Assembly (NCBI RefSeq): GCF_006874645.1
Contig: NZ_CP030082.1
Location: forward strand, 1,426,001 to 1,490,000
Origin: Bdellovibrio sp. ZAP7
GTDB lineage: Bacteria > Bdellovibrionota > Bdellovibrionia > Bdellovibrionales > Bdellovibrionaceae
Direction of reading: 5' to 3'
DNA: 64,000 bases
Positions 8,882 through 18,668 of this stretch are shown one piece after another (the first letter of the stretch is position 1; each line of letters starts with the position of its first letter). The translations under genes and the position numbers were made by a program. The notes beneath the pieces were generated by a model. The model did no database searches. It had not been told where the DNA came from and saw nothing but the letters and a program-made list of their open reading frames with translations.

Positions 8882-10243
8882 TTACCCGCTGACGACGATT
8901 CCCATCTTAATGAGTTTTTCTTTTTTAAGAGAGAGCTTTTTCATAGTAAAGCCACCGACAACACAGAAAACTCCCATTGCGGGGAACCAGGCGATCCAGC
9001 CGTATTTATCTAAAAGCCAGCCGATCAAAGGCATGGCCAGGGCTGAACCATAATACTGAAATGAGTCGATCACGCCGGAAGCGAAGCCGGCCATTTTTTT
9101 TCCCCCAATATCCATGGGCGCAGCTGCACCGACAATTGAATGAGTGGCGTTAATTGGAAATGAGCTTGCAACAAGTAAACCTACCCCGATGATCGCGTCG
9201 ATTGACTTAAGGTTCATTAACAGCCCTCCGCAGAAAAAAGTGACGGCAGCCATAAAGTAAAGTGCCATCGCCACGGGAGCTCGTTGTCCCAGGAGGTACT
9301 TATCTGAAAACCATCCAGAAAGCAGGGAGCCTAAAACCCCCACGAATGGAATCAGTGTCAGCGCCCACATAACTAAACCTGAACCGTTTCCCTGAAGATG
9401 CAGCTTTTCCACAAAGAAAAGGGCTGCCAGCTGATCGGAACTGTGTCGGGCAGCCCCCGTACAAGCATAGGCCAGAGCATAGTACCATACCAACGGATGC
9501 TTAAAGATTGTTTCAAAAGATTCCCTTAATGGGACACGAACACCGTCTTCATCATCAATTTCATCGACGATGGTGTCCTCGGGAAAGCCCGCGTCCTCAG
9601 GGCTTTCCTTAACAATGAAGGCAATTAAGATCAGGGCGGTGGCAGCGATGAGTGGAGGAATTCGAAACAGCCATTGCCATTGGTTTTCAGCAATAACAAA
9701 GGTGCCAATTGCGAAACCCGTTAGAATGAGCGGTGCAAGTTGCGCCGTGACCATTTGCCCCAGCTGCACCATAAAACCGAAGATTCCTGAAAAGGTGCCT
9801 CTTTCCTGACGACGAAACCAAGCGGCATTGATCTTGACCATACCTGGGGCTCCCCAGGACTGCAGGTAGCCGTTTAAAAGCAGGATGATACTGAAAGTAG
9901 AAAATGTTGAAATCAAAGGACTAAAACCACAGACTAGGTTGATAGCGATGGTTCCAAAACCTCCGATCAACATCGCGTTCTTTCCTCCGATCCTGTCAGA
10001 AAAAAGTCCGTTGATGAGTTGTCCGGTTCCATAGGCAAAACTAAAGGCAGCCCAAAGAGTCGATATGTCAGTTTTAGAAAAATGAAATTCTTGAACTAGA
10101 TACGGAGTCGCTGAGCGAAAATTATAGCGACACATATAATAAGACGCGTAAGTGATTCCCAGAGTAACCCAATTGAAAATGCGTTTTTTTCTAAAACCTT
10201 TGGGATAACGGTGGCACGGTCCGGAGTTGCTTTCATTTCTCAC
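8882..10243 (-). CDS. MFS transporter, organophosphate:phosphate antiporter (GlpT/UhpC-like)
   Basis: This 453-residue protein with about 12 membrane helices belongs to the OPA branch of the MFS. Signs are the N-terminal YASYYMCRYNFRSATPYL (GlpT/UhpT/UhpC-type), FSFAYGTGQLINGLFSDRIGGK and GYLQSWGAPGMVKINAAWF. OPA members exchange sugar or glycerol phosphates for inorganic phosphate, or sense them. The start is a GTG overlapping the stop of the propeller gene (GTGA), with AAGG upstream, so translation should be coupled. It is the last gene of a three-gene operon. A role in importing phosphorylated metabolites is inferred from family and neighbours. Confidence 0.88.
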   Translation of the reverse strand: MRNESNSGPCHRYPKGFRKKRIFNWVTLGITYASYYMCRYNFRSATPYLVQEFHFSKTDISTLWAAFSFAYGTGQLINGLFSDRIGGKNAMLIGGFGTIAINLVCGFSPLISTFSTFSIILLLNGYLQSWGAPGMVKINAAWFRRQERGTFSGIFGFMVQLGQMVTAQLAPLILTGFAIGTFVIAENQWQWLFRIPPLIAATALILIAFIVKESPEDAGFPEDTIVDEIDDEDGVRVPLRESFETIFKHPLVWYYALAYACTGAARHSSDQLAALFFVEKLHLQGNGSGLVMWALTLIPFVGVLGSLLSGWFSDKYLLGQRAPVAMALYFMAAVTFFCGGLLMNLKSIDAIIGVGLLVASSFPINATHSIVGAAAPMDIGGKKMAGFASGVIDSFQYYGSALAMPLIGWLLDKYGWIAWFPAMGVFCVVGGFTMKKLSLKKEKLIKMGIVVSG

Positions 10244-11682
10244 GGTGCAACCTTTTTGAACCGAAGTCCTCGCAAAATGCCGCTTTGATCGGTGAAAATA
10301 TATTGATCCTTATAGGACACTACATTGGTGTATGTGCCTGCCCATGTTTTCTCGGGTTTCCACACGGTGATCAATTTCTGGTTCGCTCTTGAATAAATAT
10401 AAAGGCCTTCTGCGCCGGGGAAAATAATCTGATCTTGATCGTTGATCACGACAGAGGCGTATGTTTCTCCACGAGTGGGAACGGGCAAAATCCAATCAAG
10501 AGTTCGATTTTTCAAATCGAATTGATAAATTTTTCCGTAAAGATCAGAAACAATCAGATGATTATCTAAAATCACCGGTGCACTGATCAGAGCGCCCGAA
10601 GTGTTATAGGAAAAGTATTCCTTGCCGGTTTCTTTGTCATAGCAACTTAATTGACCATACTGGGGAGTTTTATAAATATCGCCCACTGAAAAACAGACGA
10701 CATTTTCCCAAAATACCGGTATGCCCCAAACTGAGGTGGGCAGATTTTTTTCCCAAAGAGGCTTGCCTGTTCTTAAATCTAAAGCGTAGGCCTTTGTGGG
10801 AGTTTCCTCGTAGCCTTCCTCTAAACCAGTGCCGATAAAAACTTTGTTTTTATCGATAGCGGGGTAGGAGTCGACGTGACCGATGGACGCTTGCCAAATC
10901 TTTTTTAAACCTGATGATGTGATGGCGTAAAGTCCGTCTTTGCCAGCTGGGAACAATAAGATATCCTGACCATCGACTGAGGCGCTGACAGCGGATCTTT
11001 CAACGTGGCCCGTGGTTGAAAAGGCCCCAGCAAACTTACCGGTTTTTAAATCAAACGAGTACAATCTTGCCCCATGGGTCAGATGGATTCCTTCGCCGAC
11101 AAAAAGTCGGTTATTCAGGATGAGTGGCGCCGCCATCACGGGTTTTCCGATTTCAAAATGACGGATGACTTTTCTTTGCTCTAAGTCCACCTCCATGACT
11201 TTTCCGCGATCCAGGCCGGCAAATAGAGATCCACCGCGAATAACGGGAGTGCCAAAAACCGCACTATGCAAAGGAATCTCCCAAGCAACTTCCAGAGTTC
11301 GAGGGGAATCCGCCATTTCGGAGGGAGTGATTACGGGAGGAAGGTCGGAGTAATTTTTTTCCGAGGCCGGGGCGGAGGAATTCTGGATATCGACCCACCA
11401 GAGGGGATAGGGCCCGTTGCTGATGTAATTGAAGGTTTTAATGCCTGCATAAACCACGAGATTCGACAATAAAGCTAGGACAATCACTTTGGGTTTCATC
11501 AGAACTTCGAAAAGTCTTTTCGGGCCTTCTGCTTTCAGTTCCACTCCGAAAAATGCCGCCACCCACGTGGCAAGACTGGTCAGAATCATTCCAAGAATGG
11601 TGAAAGGCAAAACTACTGTCGGAATAATTGCCAGTTTAGTCGGCTCGTCTAATTGTGCCGTGATTTCCATCAACCCAAACAT
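10240..11682 (-). CDS. Membrane-anchored PQQ-type beta-propeller protein
   Basis: This protein of about 480 residues has two N-terminal membrane helices (about residues 15-40 and 65-85), then an outward domain of repeated PQQ/BamB-like blades. Blade-end motifs include YSFDLKTGKFAGAF, YALDLRTGKPLWEKNL, SCYDKETGKEYF and YQFDLKNRTLDWI. The propeller may bind a ligand or a partner protein; the residues needed for quinone catalysis cannot be judged from blade repeats. I chose the ATG at 11682 because AAGGTG lies just upstream; a GTG at 11688 is also possible. The gene starts inside the end of the phosphotransferase gene and overlaps the MFS gene by 4 bp. Confidence 0.82.
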   Translation of the reverse strand: MFGLMEITAQLDEPTKLAIIPTVVLPFTILGMILTSLATWVAAFFGVELKAEGPKRLFEVLMKPKVIVLALLSNLVVYAGIKTFNYISNGPYPLWWVDIQNSSAPASEKNYSDLPPVITPSEMADSPRTLEVAWEIPLHSAVFGTPVIRGGSLFAGLDRGKVMEVDLEQRKVIRHFEIGKPVMAAPLILNNRLFVGEGIHLTHGARLYSFDLKTGKFAGAFSTTGHVERSAVSASVDGQDILLFPAGKDGLYAITSSGLKKIWQASIGHVDSYPAIDKNKVFIGTGLEEGYEETPTKAYALDLRTGKPLWEKNLPTSVWGIPVFWENVVCFSVGDIYKTPQYGQLSCYDKETGKEYFSYNTSGALISAPVILDNHLIVSDLYGKIYQFDLKNRTLDWILPVPTRGETYASVVINDQDQIIFPGAEGLYIYSRANQKLITVWKPEKTWAGTYTNVVSYKDQYIFTDQSGILRGLRFKKVAP

Positions 11683-13966
11683 ATTCACCTTCTTTAAAGA
11701 TATGACTGGCTCCGCGTACTTCGCCTACGGCCGGGAGTCCCATTTCACGAGCGACAATAGCACAATGTGAAAGAACTCCACCTCGTGATACAACAACACC
11801 TTTTGCCTTTTCGAAAAGCGGCGTCCATCCAGGATCTGTCGCTTCTGCGACCAGAATATAGTTTTCTGGCCAAGACTCTAAATTTTCACTTTCAGGATCA
11901 TTAACGATGTGGACTTGACCGTATGCAATCCCAGCCGAGAGAGAAACGCCTTTTACTAAAGATGCTAAATTCTGAGAGCTGGAGTCTTCTTTTAAAACGT
12001 TCTTAAGATCTTTCAAAGAAAACACCATTGGCAAATCGATGTTTTTTAAGAATTGAGTTTTATTCTGACGGTCATGAATCAGCGTCATCAGCGGGGTCAA
12101 ATCTTGCGCGGGCTGCAAAGACAAAATTTCGTCCAGGGTTAACCAGAAAATATCATTGCCAAGGTCAAAGTTTGAAGAAATCGCAAGACATAACCAGCGA
12201 ATTTGAGCGTAAGGCTTCATCACGGTCATCTTGATTTCTTCTCGAATCTGTAAAAGATTTTGCAGCTCTTTAAGTTCTTGGACAAAGATGGGACGTCTTA
12301 GATTCGAAATATTTTTTTCGAGTTCTTGGATAGTAATATTTTCGGATGTCGTCCGTGAAGCGCTGGGCTTAGTGGGTGTAGGTATTTTTGTTTCAATCCA
12401 GCGGGGGTGAGAAAGTTCAAGCTCGCCCACGCCGCGATGGCCATATTGACTTATAAAACTTTGCCACTTTGTTTGTGATCCTTGAATCGATTGATGGTCT
12501 TGGTTCATCAGGCTCGCGATGGTGTGGAGTTGAGGGCCGGTTAAAGTTTGCAGCGCATGTTCTGAGTTTTTCTTATCAATATCTTTGTTAAGAAGTGCTA
12601 AAATTCCTTGAGTGGTTGATTCTATCAACAATGTCACTATGAATGTACTTTGCATCACTTCGGTGGTGAATTGGTGGCAAAGATCTTTAAGCATTTGTTG
12701 CTGGGAATCCAGCTTATGATTTTGACATTCCGATAGCAGTTCAAAAGCGTTTTTGTTCGATGCCGGAAGGGATTTTGCGAGTTGAACGGCTTTCAGTCCC
12801 ATTTCTTTTCGTTCGGTTTGAATTTTCCACGCGACTTGCGCCATTTTAAGAACACCCACAGGAGCTCGCGCTAAAGTTTTAAGATTGACCTTGTCCCAGG
12901 CAAATTCCAAATGAGGACGAGGATATGGATGAATTCGATACGGTGAATTTCCGAAATAAACCGGTTCCAGGGACTTCAGATTCAGATACGCTCGACCAAA
13001 AACACGATCTAACAAGCTGAACGACGGTGTTCGGTGGCCCAGTCCTTCATAACCGATGGATTTTAAAGCTAAGTCAAAGGCATGGTTTTCTTGAAAGGTT
13101 TGTTGCCAAAGATCGAATGTCAGTTCCGACGGAACGCCGGTCCACTCCGCAAATGTGTGGCCATCCCACGCCGTATCTTCTGAATGAAGGTCTGTCAGTC
13201 TTTTCAGTTCTTCGTCTAAAGTTTTTCGGAAAGTTGCTGGCGCAGCCTGGGCAGTGATAGGGCGGGACTGCAGTATCCAGAATCTTCCGTCCGCATCGAT
13301 AGCCCATTCCATGTCGGCTTTATATCCGAGTTCCTTTTCGACCTTTAATCCCCACTGTACAATAGTGTCCAAGTACTCGGAGCGCCACCCGGTGGGTGTT
13401 CCGGTCTTATCATCCTTGCTAAATCGGTAAGGCGTCACCTGCCCGGAAACAAGTTGTTCCCCTTGCCCCTCTACAACTTCCACCAACCAGGTGCCTGAAG
13501 AATCCCGAGGATCGGTGGAGAAAAAGACCCCCGAATATTTTGATTCGATCATCCGCTGGACAAGAACATGCATCGGAATTTCTGGCTGATCGAAGTGGGA
13601 TGCGTATGTTTTACTGGAAGTTCGGTGCACGGCTTGAAAGCATGTTTTTACTGCGCCCTGGAGCTCGTCAGGGCTTTTGATGTGTAACAGTGTGACAAAC
13701 TGTCCTGCATAACTGAAGTCCCCGCTGTCTTCACCTGAGGCAGAACTTCTGGCCGCGACAGGGAAACGTCCCAGAGCATTCCACCAAGACAAAAGGGGAG
13801 CATAATCATCAGGGCTTTGGGGTTCTTGAAAGACAACAAACCCCGGAGGCACTGGAAATCCTTTTTGGAGGAGCTGTGCTAGGGTTGCCGCTTTGCCTCC
13901 CATGCGTCTCAGTTCGGTCGTTGTGGCATTGCCAATATCTTGAAAGGCAGAGATATCTGTCGACAT
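11636..13966 (-). CDS. PEP-utilising phosphotransferase (PEP synthase / rifampin phosphotransferase-like)
   Basis: This 776-residue protein has the three-part layout of rifampin phosphotransferase. It begins with an ATP-grasp PPDK-N domain (GGKAATLAQLLQKGFPVPPG, RSSASGEDSGDFSYAGQF, WILQSRPIT). A helical middle region contains YGHRGVGELELSHPRW. The C-terminal swivelling domain carries phospho-His734 in GGVLSHCAIVAREMGLPAVG. Enzymes of this architecture split ATP and pass the beta phosphate via His to pyruvate or another acceptor. The middle domain resembles antibiotic phosphotransferases more than true PEP synthase, so the acceptor is uncertain. It has a good ribosome binding site (GAGGG) and is first in the operon with a propeller and an organophosphate-type transporter. 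Confidence 0.85.
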   Translation of the reverse strand: MSTDISAFQDIGNATTTELRRMGGKAATLAQLLQKGFPVPPGFVVFQEPQSPDDYAPLLSWWNALGRFPVAARSSASGEDSGDFSYAGQFVTLLHIKSPDELQGAVKTCFQAVHRTSSKTYASHFDQPEIPMHVLVQRMIESKYSGVFFSTDPRDSSGTWLVEVVEGQGEQLVSGQVTPYRFSKDDKTGTPTGWRSEYLDTIVQWGLKVEKELGYKADMEWAIDADGRFWILQSRPITAQAAPATFRKTLDEELKRLTDLHSEDTAWDGHTFAEWTGVPSELTFDLWQQTFQENHAFDLALKSIGYEGLGHRTPSFSLLDRVFGRAYLNLKSLEPVYFGNSPYRIHPYPRPHLEFAWDKVNLKTLARAPVGVLKMAQVAWKIQTERKEMGLKAVQLAKSLPASNKNAFELLSECQNHKLDSQQQMLKDLCHQFTTEVMQSTFIVTLLIESTTQGILALLNKDIDKKNSEHALQTLTGPQLHTIASLMNQDHQSIQGSQTKWQSFISQYGHRGVGELELSHPRWIETKIPTPTKPSASRTTSENITIQELEKNISNLRRPIFVQELKELQNLLQIREEIKMTVMKPYAQIRWLCLAISSNFDLGNDIFWLTLDEILSLQPAQDLTPLMTLIHDRQNKTQFLKNIDLPMVFSLKDLKNVLKEDSSSQNLASLVKGVSLSAGIAYGQVHIVNDPESENLESWPENYILVAEATDPGWTPLFEKAKGVVVSRGGVLSHCAIVAREMGLPAVGEVRGASHIFKEGEYVWVDGNHGTIRRAD

Positions 13967-14162
13967 AGGGACCCTCGTGACTCTGAGTTACCACTTTTGC
14001 TTGTGGCGAGCAATTTGAACACCGATGTACGACGTCAGATCTATCCGGGGTGGATGTTGTTGAAGCACAGGCAGAAGCGGGATAGTTTTTTTGCAGTCCT
14101 TGTTCGGAAGTTTTGCCTTGTACCCTAAATCGGCCTTCAATTAATTTTTCAAGGGGGGAAAG

Positions 14163-14633
14163 ATGCTAAAATTATTTATTGCTCTGAGTTTGATGATTCC
14201 AGTTTATTCTTTTGCAGCTGATGAAGCGGATCACGTGATGATGAAACCAGATCAGATGAAGTGGGTGGATGCGCCACCTTCCTTACCTAAGGGTGCCAAA
14301 ATGGCGATCATGTACGGTGACCCCGCAGTTGCCGCCCCATTTGGTATGCGTATAAAAATGCCTGCAAAGTACATGATCCCACCGCATTTCCATCCGCAGG
14401 ATGAAAATGTCACTGTCATCTCTGGAAAATTTTGGATGGGGACTGGTGATGATGCCAAGGCCAAGATGATGAAGCTTCCGCCAGGAAGTTTTGCGCGTAT
14501 GAATGCGGGCACTCATCACTTCGCTCGGGGTGAAGGGGCCGTAGTGCAAATCAATAGCATGGGACCTTGGGGAATTACTTATATCAATCCAGCAGATGAT
14601 CCACGTAAACCAAAGGATCTGACTCAGCGTTAA
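14163..14633 (+). CDS. Secreted cupin-domain protein
   Basis: This 156-residue protein has a signal peptide (MLKLFIALSLMIPVYSFAADE). The single cupin domain shows the metal-binding pattern PPHFHPQDENVTVISG (motif 1, two His and a Glu) and GTHHFARGEG (motif 2 His). Such periplasmic cupins may be small dioxygenases or ligand binders; no substrate can be assigned. It is monocistronic, preceded by AAGGGGGG, and has an intrinsic terminator right after the stop. Confidence 0.85.
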   Translation: MLKLFIALSLMIPVYSFAADEADHVMMKPDQMKWVDAPPSLPKGAKMAIMYGDPAVAAPFGMRIKMPAKYMIPPHFHPQDENVTVISGKFWMGTGDDAKAKMMKLPPGSFARMNAGTHHFARGEGAVVQINSMGPWGITYINPADDPRKPKDLTQR

Positions 14634-14640
14634 ACCAAAA

Positions 14641-14668
14641 AAAAGGGTCTCGTGAAGAGACCCTTTTT
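14641..14668. terminator. Bidirectional intrinsic terminator
   Basis: GGGTCTC (14645-14651) pairs with GAGACCC (14657-14663) around a five-base loop. It has T5 after the stem on plus and T8 on minus. It lies between the convergent cupin and malate dehydrogenase genes and should stop both. Confidence 0.9.
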
Positions 14669-14691
14669 CAATTCAATATTTGAATTTCAAA

Positions 14692-15699
14692 TTACAGCAT
14701 TGAAGCGACAGCGTCTTTTTCTTCTGTCAATTCTTTCAATGTGTTGTTCATTTTCTCGCGAGAGAAAGCGTCGATCTCAAGACCTTTTACGATCTCGTAT
14801 TCGCCGTTTTTGCAAGTCACAGGGAAACCGTACATGATGCCTTCTGGAATGTCGTAAGAACCGTCAGAAGGGATACCCATTGTAACCCATTCACCATTCG
14901 TTCCCAACCACCAGTCGTGCATGTGATCAACTGCTGCAGAGGCTGCAGAAGCGGCAGAAGACAAACCGCGCGCTTCGATGATCGCGGCGCCACGTTTACC
15001 TACTGTAGGGATGAAAGTGTCTTTGTTCCAAGCATCACCTTCAGCAGTTCCAAGTTTAAGTAACTCAGGAACTTTTGCACCGTCAGCTGTTGCGAAGCGA
15101 ACATCTGGGTACATCGTCGGGCTGTGGTTACCCCAAACTGCCACTTTTTTGAAAGAAGCAACTGGTTTGCCAGTTTTAGTAGCTAGTTGAGACAATGCGC
15201 GGTTGTGGTCCAAACGAAGCATTGCTGTGAAGTTTTTCGCTTTTACGCGACCGTGCTTCATCGCAGATTTCATCGCGATGTAAGCGTTTGTGTTTGCTGG
15301 GTTACCAACAACCAAGACTTTTACATTTGGATTTGCGTATTTACCGATCGCTTCACCTTGAACTGTGAAGATTTGACCGTTTGCAGTTAGAAGATCTTTA
15401 CGTTCCATGCCTGGTCCACGAGGACGTGCGCCAACAAGAAGAGCAACGTCAGCATCTTTGAATGCCACAGCTGGATCGCCGGTCGCGATCATAGAGTGCA
15501 ATAGAGGGAACGCGCAGTCATCAAGCTCCATCATCACGCCTTTAAGCGCTTTCTGAGCTTTTTCATCTGGGATCTCTAGAAGTTGAAGAATAACGGGTTG
15601 GTCTGCACCCAACATCGCGCCACTGGCGATGCGGAATAGAAGTGCGTAACCGATTTGTCCTGCAGCGCCTGTGACTGCAACACGTACTGGAGCTTTCAT
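14692..15699 (-). CDS. mdh: Malate dehydrogenase
   Basis: This 335-residue cytoplasmic enzyme interconverts malate and oxaloacetate with NAD(H) in the TCA cycle. It has the Rossmann motif [15 protein letters not shown] (residues 8-22), acidic [13 protein letters not shown] for NAD preference, the substrate arginine loop [27 protein letters not shown] and the catalytic His in [11 protein letters not shown]. These mark the long malate dehydrogenase type found in many proteobacteria. AAAGGA precedes the ATG. It is monocistronic and stops at the bidirectional terminator. Confidence 0.97.
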   Translation of the reverse strand: MKAPVRVAVTGAAGQIGYALLFRIASGAMLGADQPVILQLLEIPDEKAQKALKGVMMELDDCAFPLLHSMIATGDPAVAFKDADVALLVGARPRGPGMERKDLLTANGQIFTVQGEAIGKYANPNVKVLVVGNPANTNAYIAMKSAMKHGRVKAKNFTAMLRLDHNRALSQLATKTGKPVASFKKVAVWGNHSPTMYPDVRFATADGAKVPELLKLGTAEGDAWNKDTFIPTVGKRGAAIIEARGLSSAASAASAAVDHMHDWWLGTNGEWVTMGIPSDGSYDIPEGIMYGFPVTCKNGEYEIVKGLEIDAFSREKMNNTLKELTEEKDAVASML

Positions 15700-15904
15700 G
15701 GTGGAATCCTTTCGAGTTGTGCTAACTCAAAGAATTTAGACCTCTCCGCAGACGTCGTCACGATTCAGTTCGATTTATTTGACTTTTGACTGGTGGCGAA
15801 AAATATACTGGTATCACTGTGGCGTTGCTAAGTAATTGAATATACTTATAAATGCTGATTTTTGAAAGCTTTTTGAGAGTGCTGGCGGGCAAGCCAGCCC
15901 TTCG

Positions 15905-17590
15905 CTATTCGTTGCCCTCAGAACTAATTTTAATCGGGCAGTTCGTTACGCACTTCGTGCCTGAAGGATAAGGAACGCCATTTTGAAAGTGAGAAAGATC
16001 TAACTCTCCGTTTTTGCCTTTTCTGATTTTAGCAAACTGAGGAGCTGTTCTAACAGGCTTAGCTGAAGCGATCGTGCGACGTTTCGGCAAAGTTTTGCGA
16101 TTTGCGACTGTCACAGATTTTTTGCCTGTTGTCGCAGCTGAATCGCTCGCTGTAGTTTGAGCCACAGGTTGTTGGAAGCTCATGCGAAGCTTTTGAATCT
16201 GTTCTGATGTTAGTTGAGGCACATCGGCGTCGACGGTAAGAGTAGGTCTCTTTTCTCCAAATCTGATTTTTCCAAAAGTGATAGCACCAACTAGTAAAAC
16301 CACAAAGGAAACCGAGAATATCTTTGCAAAACTTGTCGCTGTCGATGGCTTCGCTGGTGGTGCCTGACGCATTTTTGGAAATTGATAGAAAGGCATCACC
16401 GCGATAGCTTCAACTGGTGGCTTCGGCTTTGGTCCCAAACCCCACATGTCCGGTGCTGGTTTCAGTACCGTTGACGGAACAGGGCAGGTGATGTCAGTCA
16501 GTTTTTCCAGGGTAATACCTGAATGGTAAGATCCTTCCGCAATTTTAATTTCGAATTCATCAAGCTCACCATATTGGTCGGTGGTCGTGATATCGGTTGC
16601 AGCGACGGCCATGGTTTTTTCATCCTCTGCCACAGAGGCGCGAATCTGATCCATATTGGCGTTATACTCTGCTGAAAAAACATCTCTTAAGTAATCAGCG
16701 AATGCGAGCGGCGAGAAGTCGGGGTGAAGTGTAGACAACACCGTCCCTAATAAACGCGCCAGCTCATTGGCATCACCCGCACGTTTGGAAAGATCTTGGT
16801 GAAGCATGATAGGTAAAATTCCTATCAATTCCTCAGAGCGATCTTCCATGTTGGCATGGCTTAACTTATCGATATCAAAATTTGAAACCGCTTGTTTAAC
16901 ATCTTGGACTGTTGTTTGGGAATAGAAGCGACGATTCGCCATCAACTCCCACAGAACCACTCCCAGTGCAAAGATATCAGAAGCACTGGTCACGTCCTTA
17001 CCCTGAACCTGTTCGGGACTCATATAGGCGACTTTGCCTTTCACTTGTCCGTTTTCAAGGTCTTTGTCTTTGGTAGCTGTCGCAATCCCGAAGTCGATGA
17101 TTTTTACTTCACCTTCAAACGAGATCAAAATGTTATGGGGACTGATATCGCGGTGGATGAGTTTCAACTGACGACCTGTTTGCGGGTCGACAGATTGATA
17201 AGCATAAGCTAGGCCCAACGAGACTTGGTGGATGATATAAAGAATAAATGAAGAACTTAAGCGCACTTGTTTTTCGTGCAGGTAAGTCATCAATTGGCGC
17301 AGGGTTACGCCATTGATGTATTCCATCGCCATATAACCGCGATTATTGAATTCACCAAAGTCATAGATCTTTACGATGTTCTGATGACTTAAATTCGCAC
17401 TCATGCGGATTTCATTAAAGAACATCTCTTTAAGTTGTTCAGGGTTTCCAGTTTGCAAAGTCGTCTTGATCGCAACAAGTTTACTTACGCCAAAGCGGGC
17501 CTCGGTTTTTCCCAAAAAGACTTCTGCCATACCGCCTTCAGCGATACGTTTAATAATTTGATAAGGTCCAATTTTCTTTAGCGTGTCCAT
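15905..17590 (-). CDS. Membrane-anchored Ser/Thr protein kinase
   Basis: This 561-residue Hanks-type kinase has all key motifs: glycine loop IAEGGMAEVFLG, VAIKT lysine, catalytic loop HRDISPHNIL, DFGIA and MSPEQ activation-segment end. The kinase domain covers residues 1-280. A Pro-rich linker, one membrane helix (SVSFVVLLVGAITFGKI, about 425-445) and a basic extracytoplasmic tail ending near GTKCVTNCP with two Cys follow. The tail has no recognised sensor domain. No phosphatase gene is adjacent. A GC-rich hairpin without a T-run (15881-15898) lies just beyond the stop. Confidence 0.92.
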   Translation of the reverse strand: MDTLKKIGPYQIIKRIAEGGMAEVFLGKTEARFGVSKLVAIKTTLQTGNPEQLKEMFFNEIRMSANLSHQNIVKIYDFGEFNNRGYMAMEYINGVTLRQLMTYLHEKQVRLSSSFILYIIHQVSLGLAYAYQSVDPQTGRQLKLIHRDISPHNILISFEGEVKIIDFGIATATKDKDLENGQVKGKVAYMSPEQVQGKDVTSASDIFALGVVLWELMANRRFYSQTTVQDVKQAVSNFDIDKLSHANMEDRSEELIGILPIMLHQDLSKRAGDANELARLLGTVLSTLHPDFSPLAFADYLRDVFSAEYNANMDQIRASVAEDEKTMAVAATDITTTDQYGELDEFEIKIAEGSYHSGITLEKLTDITCPVPSTVLKPAPDMWGLGPKPKPPVEAIAVMPFYQFPKMRQAPPAKPSTATSFAKIFSVSFVVLLVGAITFGKIRFGEKRPTLTVDADVPQLTSEQIQKLRMSFQQPVAQTTASDSAATTGKKSVTVANRKTLPKRRTIASAKPVRTAPQFAKIRKGKNGELDLSHFQNGVPYPSGTKCVTNCPIKISSEGNE

Positions 17591-17941
17591 CTCGGTATTA
17601 CTATTCGGCCTGTTTTCCTAGACACATGATGGGCATTTTGTGTTTCATAATGAGTTTTCTAGAGGTAAATTGCTTGAACGCCTAAGAGGTAGCTAGCATA
17701 ACTTCGCGGCATTCAAGGGGAAAAACAACCCATTGTTGGATTTTGAGGTAACCAGAACGTTGAAAACTAAAAAATGGCGGTTTCTGAACTTCAAAAACTT
17801 TGAAAAACATTTCGACGAAATTCCCTCGGAAACTGTCGTCAGAAAATTCAAAATTTCATTCATTGGGAGCACCCTTTCGCGCGGGAAATTCCCAGTCTTT
17901 TTCTTTTTAAAAACTGGGAACATCTTCTGCCTGTTTTATCA
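17591..17941. other. Intergenic region with an inverted repeat
   Basis: This 351-bp gap lies upstream of the kinase gene and downstream of the DUF2231 gene. TTCCCAGT (17889-17896) is the inverse of ACTGGGAA (17913-17920), with further T/A pairing inside. It could be a weak terminator for the DUF2231 gene or a regulatory stem-loop. Short AT-rich ORFs on both strands here look like chance reading frames. Confidence 0.45.
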
Positions 17942-18472
17942 TCAGTGATATATAACTGGAGGTTCTTCTTCTTGGCGATCTTTTCGCTCGAGGCGCTCTT
18001 GGATTTCTGTTTGTTCGTGGTCCATGGTCACGCCGACTTTGTGAATGCCGATCATCACCCAGCCATAAAAGCCCGCTCCTAAAAGCGTCAGACAACCGAG
18101 GCCGGTGAGTACCAAAGATGTTACAGAGGCATAGGCAGGTGGTGCCTCCCAGGTGCCCTTAATGATCGTACCGTTGATGGCAAAAAGTCCTAACGTCACC
18201 AGATTCAAAACCATGTGAATAAGGCCATCACGCTTCGCCGCGGTTTTGGTCGGAATGCCAAAGGCCCAATCAATAAATCCCGGGATTGCAGCGATTAAGG
18301 CCGTTCCCACCGCCGCCACATTCGAAAAAAATCCCAGTCGATACCAAAAAGTATCGGCATTGCCATAGTTGTAAACGGCAAAGGCGATAAAGGTCACAAG
18401 ATAGAAGGTGATCGGAAAGGCGACCAGCATGGGATGAAGGGGATGATTTTTGATACTTGCTTTACTATACAT
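17942..18472 (-). CDS. DUF2231 inner-membrane protein
   Basis: This 176-residue protein starts MYSKASIKNHPLHPMLVAFP, the hallmark of DUF2231, where the conserved HPLHP leads into the first of four membrane helices. A charged tail (QTEIQERLERKDRQEEEP) follows. The family's function is unknown; some members occur near haem or redox proteins. The ATG at 18472 is preceded by GAGGAGGAAAC, a near-perfect ribosome binding site, so the 26-codon upstream extension is discarded. No operon partner is visible. Confidence 0.88.
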   Translation of the reverse strand: MYSKASIKNHPLHPMLVAFPITFYLVTFIAFAVYNYGNADTFWYRLGFFSNVAAVGTALIAAIPGFIDWAFGIPTKTAAKRDGLIHMVLNLVTLGLFAINGTIIKGTWEAPPAYASVTSLVLTGLGCLTLLGAGFYGWVMIGIHKVGVTMDHEQTEIQERLERKDRQEEEPPVIYH

Positions 18473-18668
18473 GTTTCCTCCTCTGAACAGTTCAATTATA
18501 GAACCTAATCCCGAGGCGGAAACCCTAATGAGCGAAACTTGTGCGCTCACATGAATTTAGTGATGAGTTTAGCTAAAGGTAGAGGGTATTTTTTAACAAC
18601 GTTCTTTTGATACTCTCCGATTCTTTGTTGAGGATTGATAAAATAAAACAATGCAGGGGGGATTTTCT

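Noticed and set aside
15881-15898. GC-rich hairpin after the Ser/Thr kinase gene as a terminator
   Set aside because: The 6-bp stem is fine but no T-run follows on the minus strand, so I did not call it intrinsic.
17693-17948. Two overlapping short frames on opposite strands in the gap near 17.8 kb
   Set aside because: AT-rich, Lys/Phe-rich products without a start signal or family; either could be chance.
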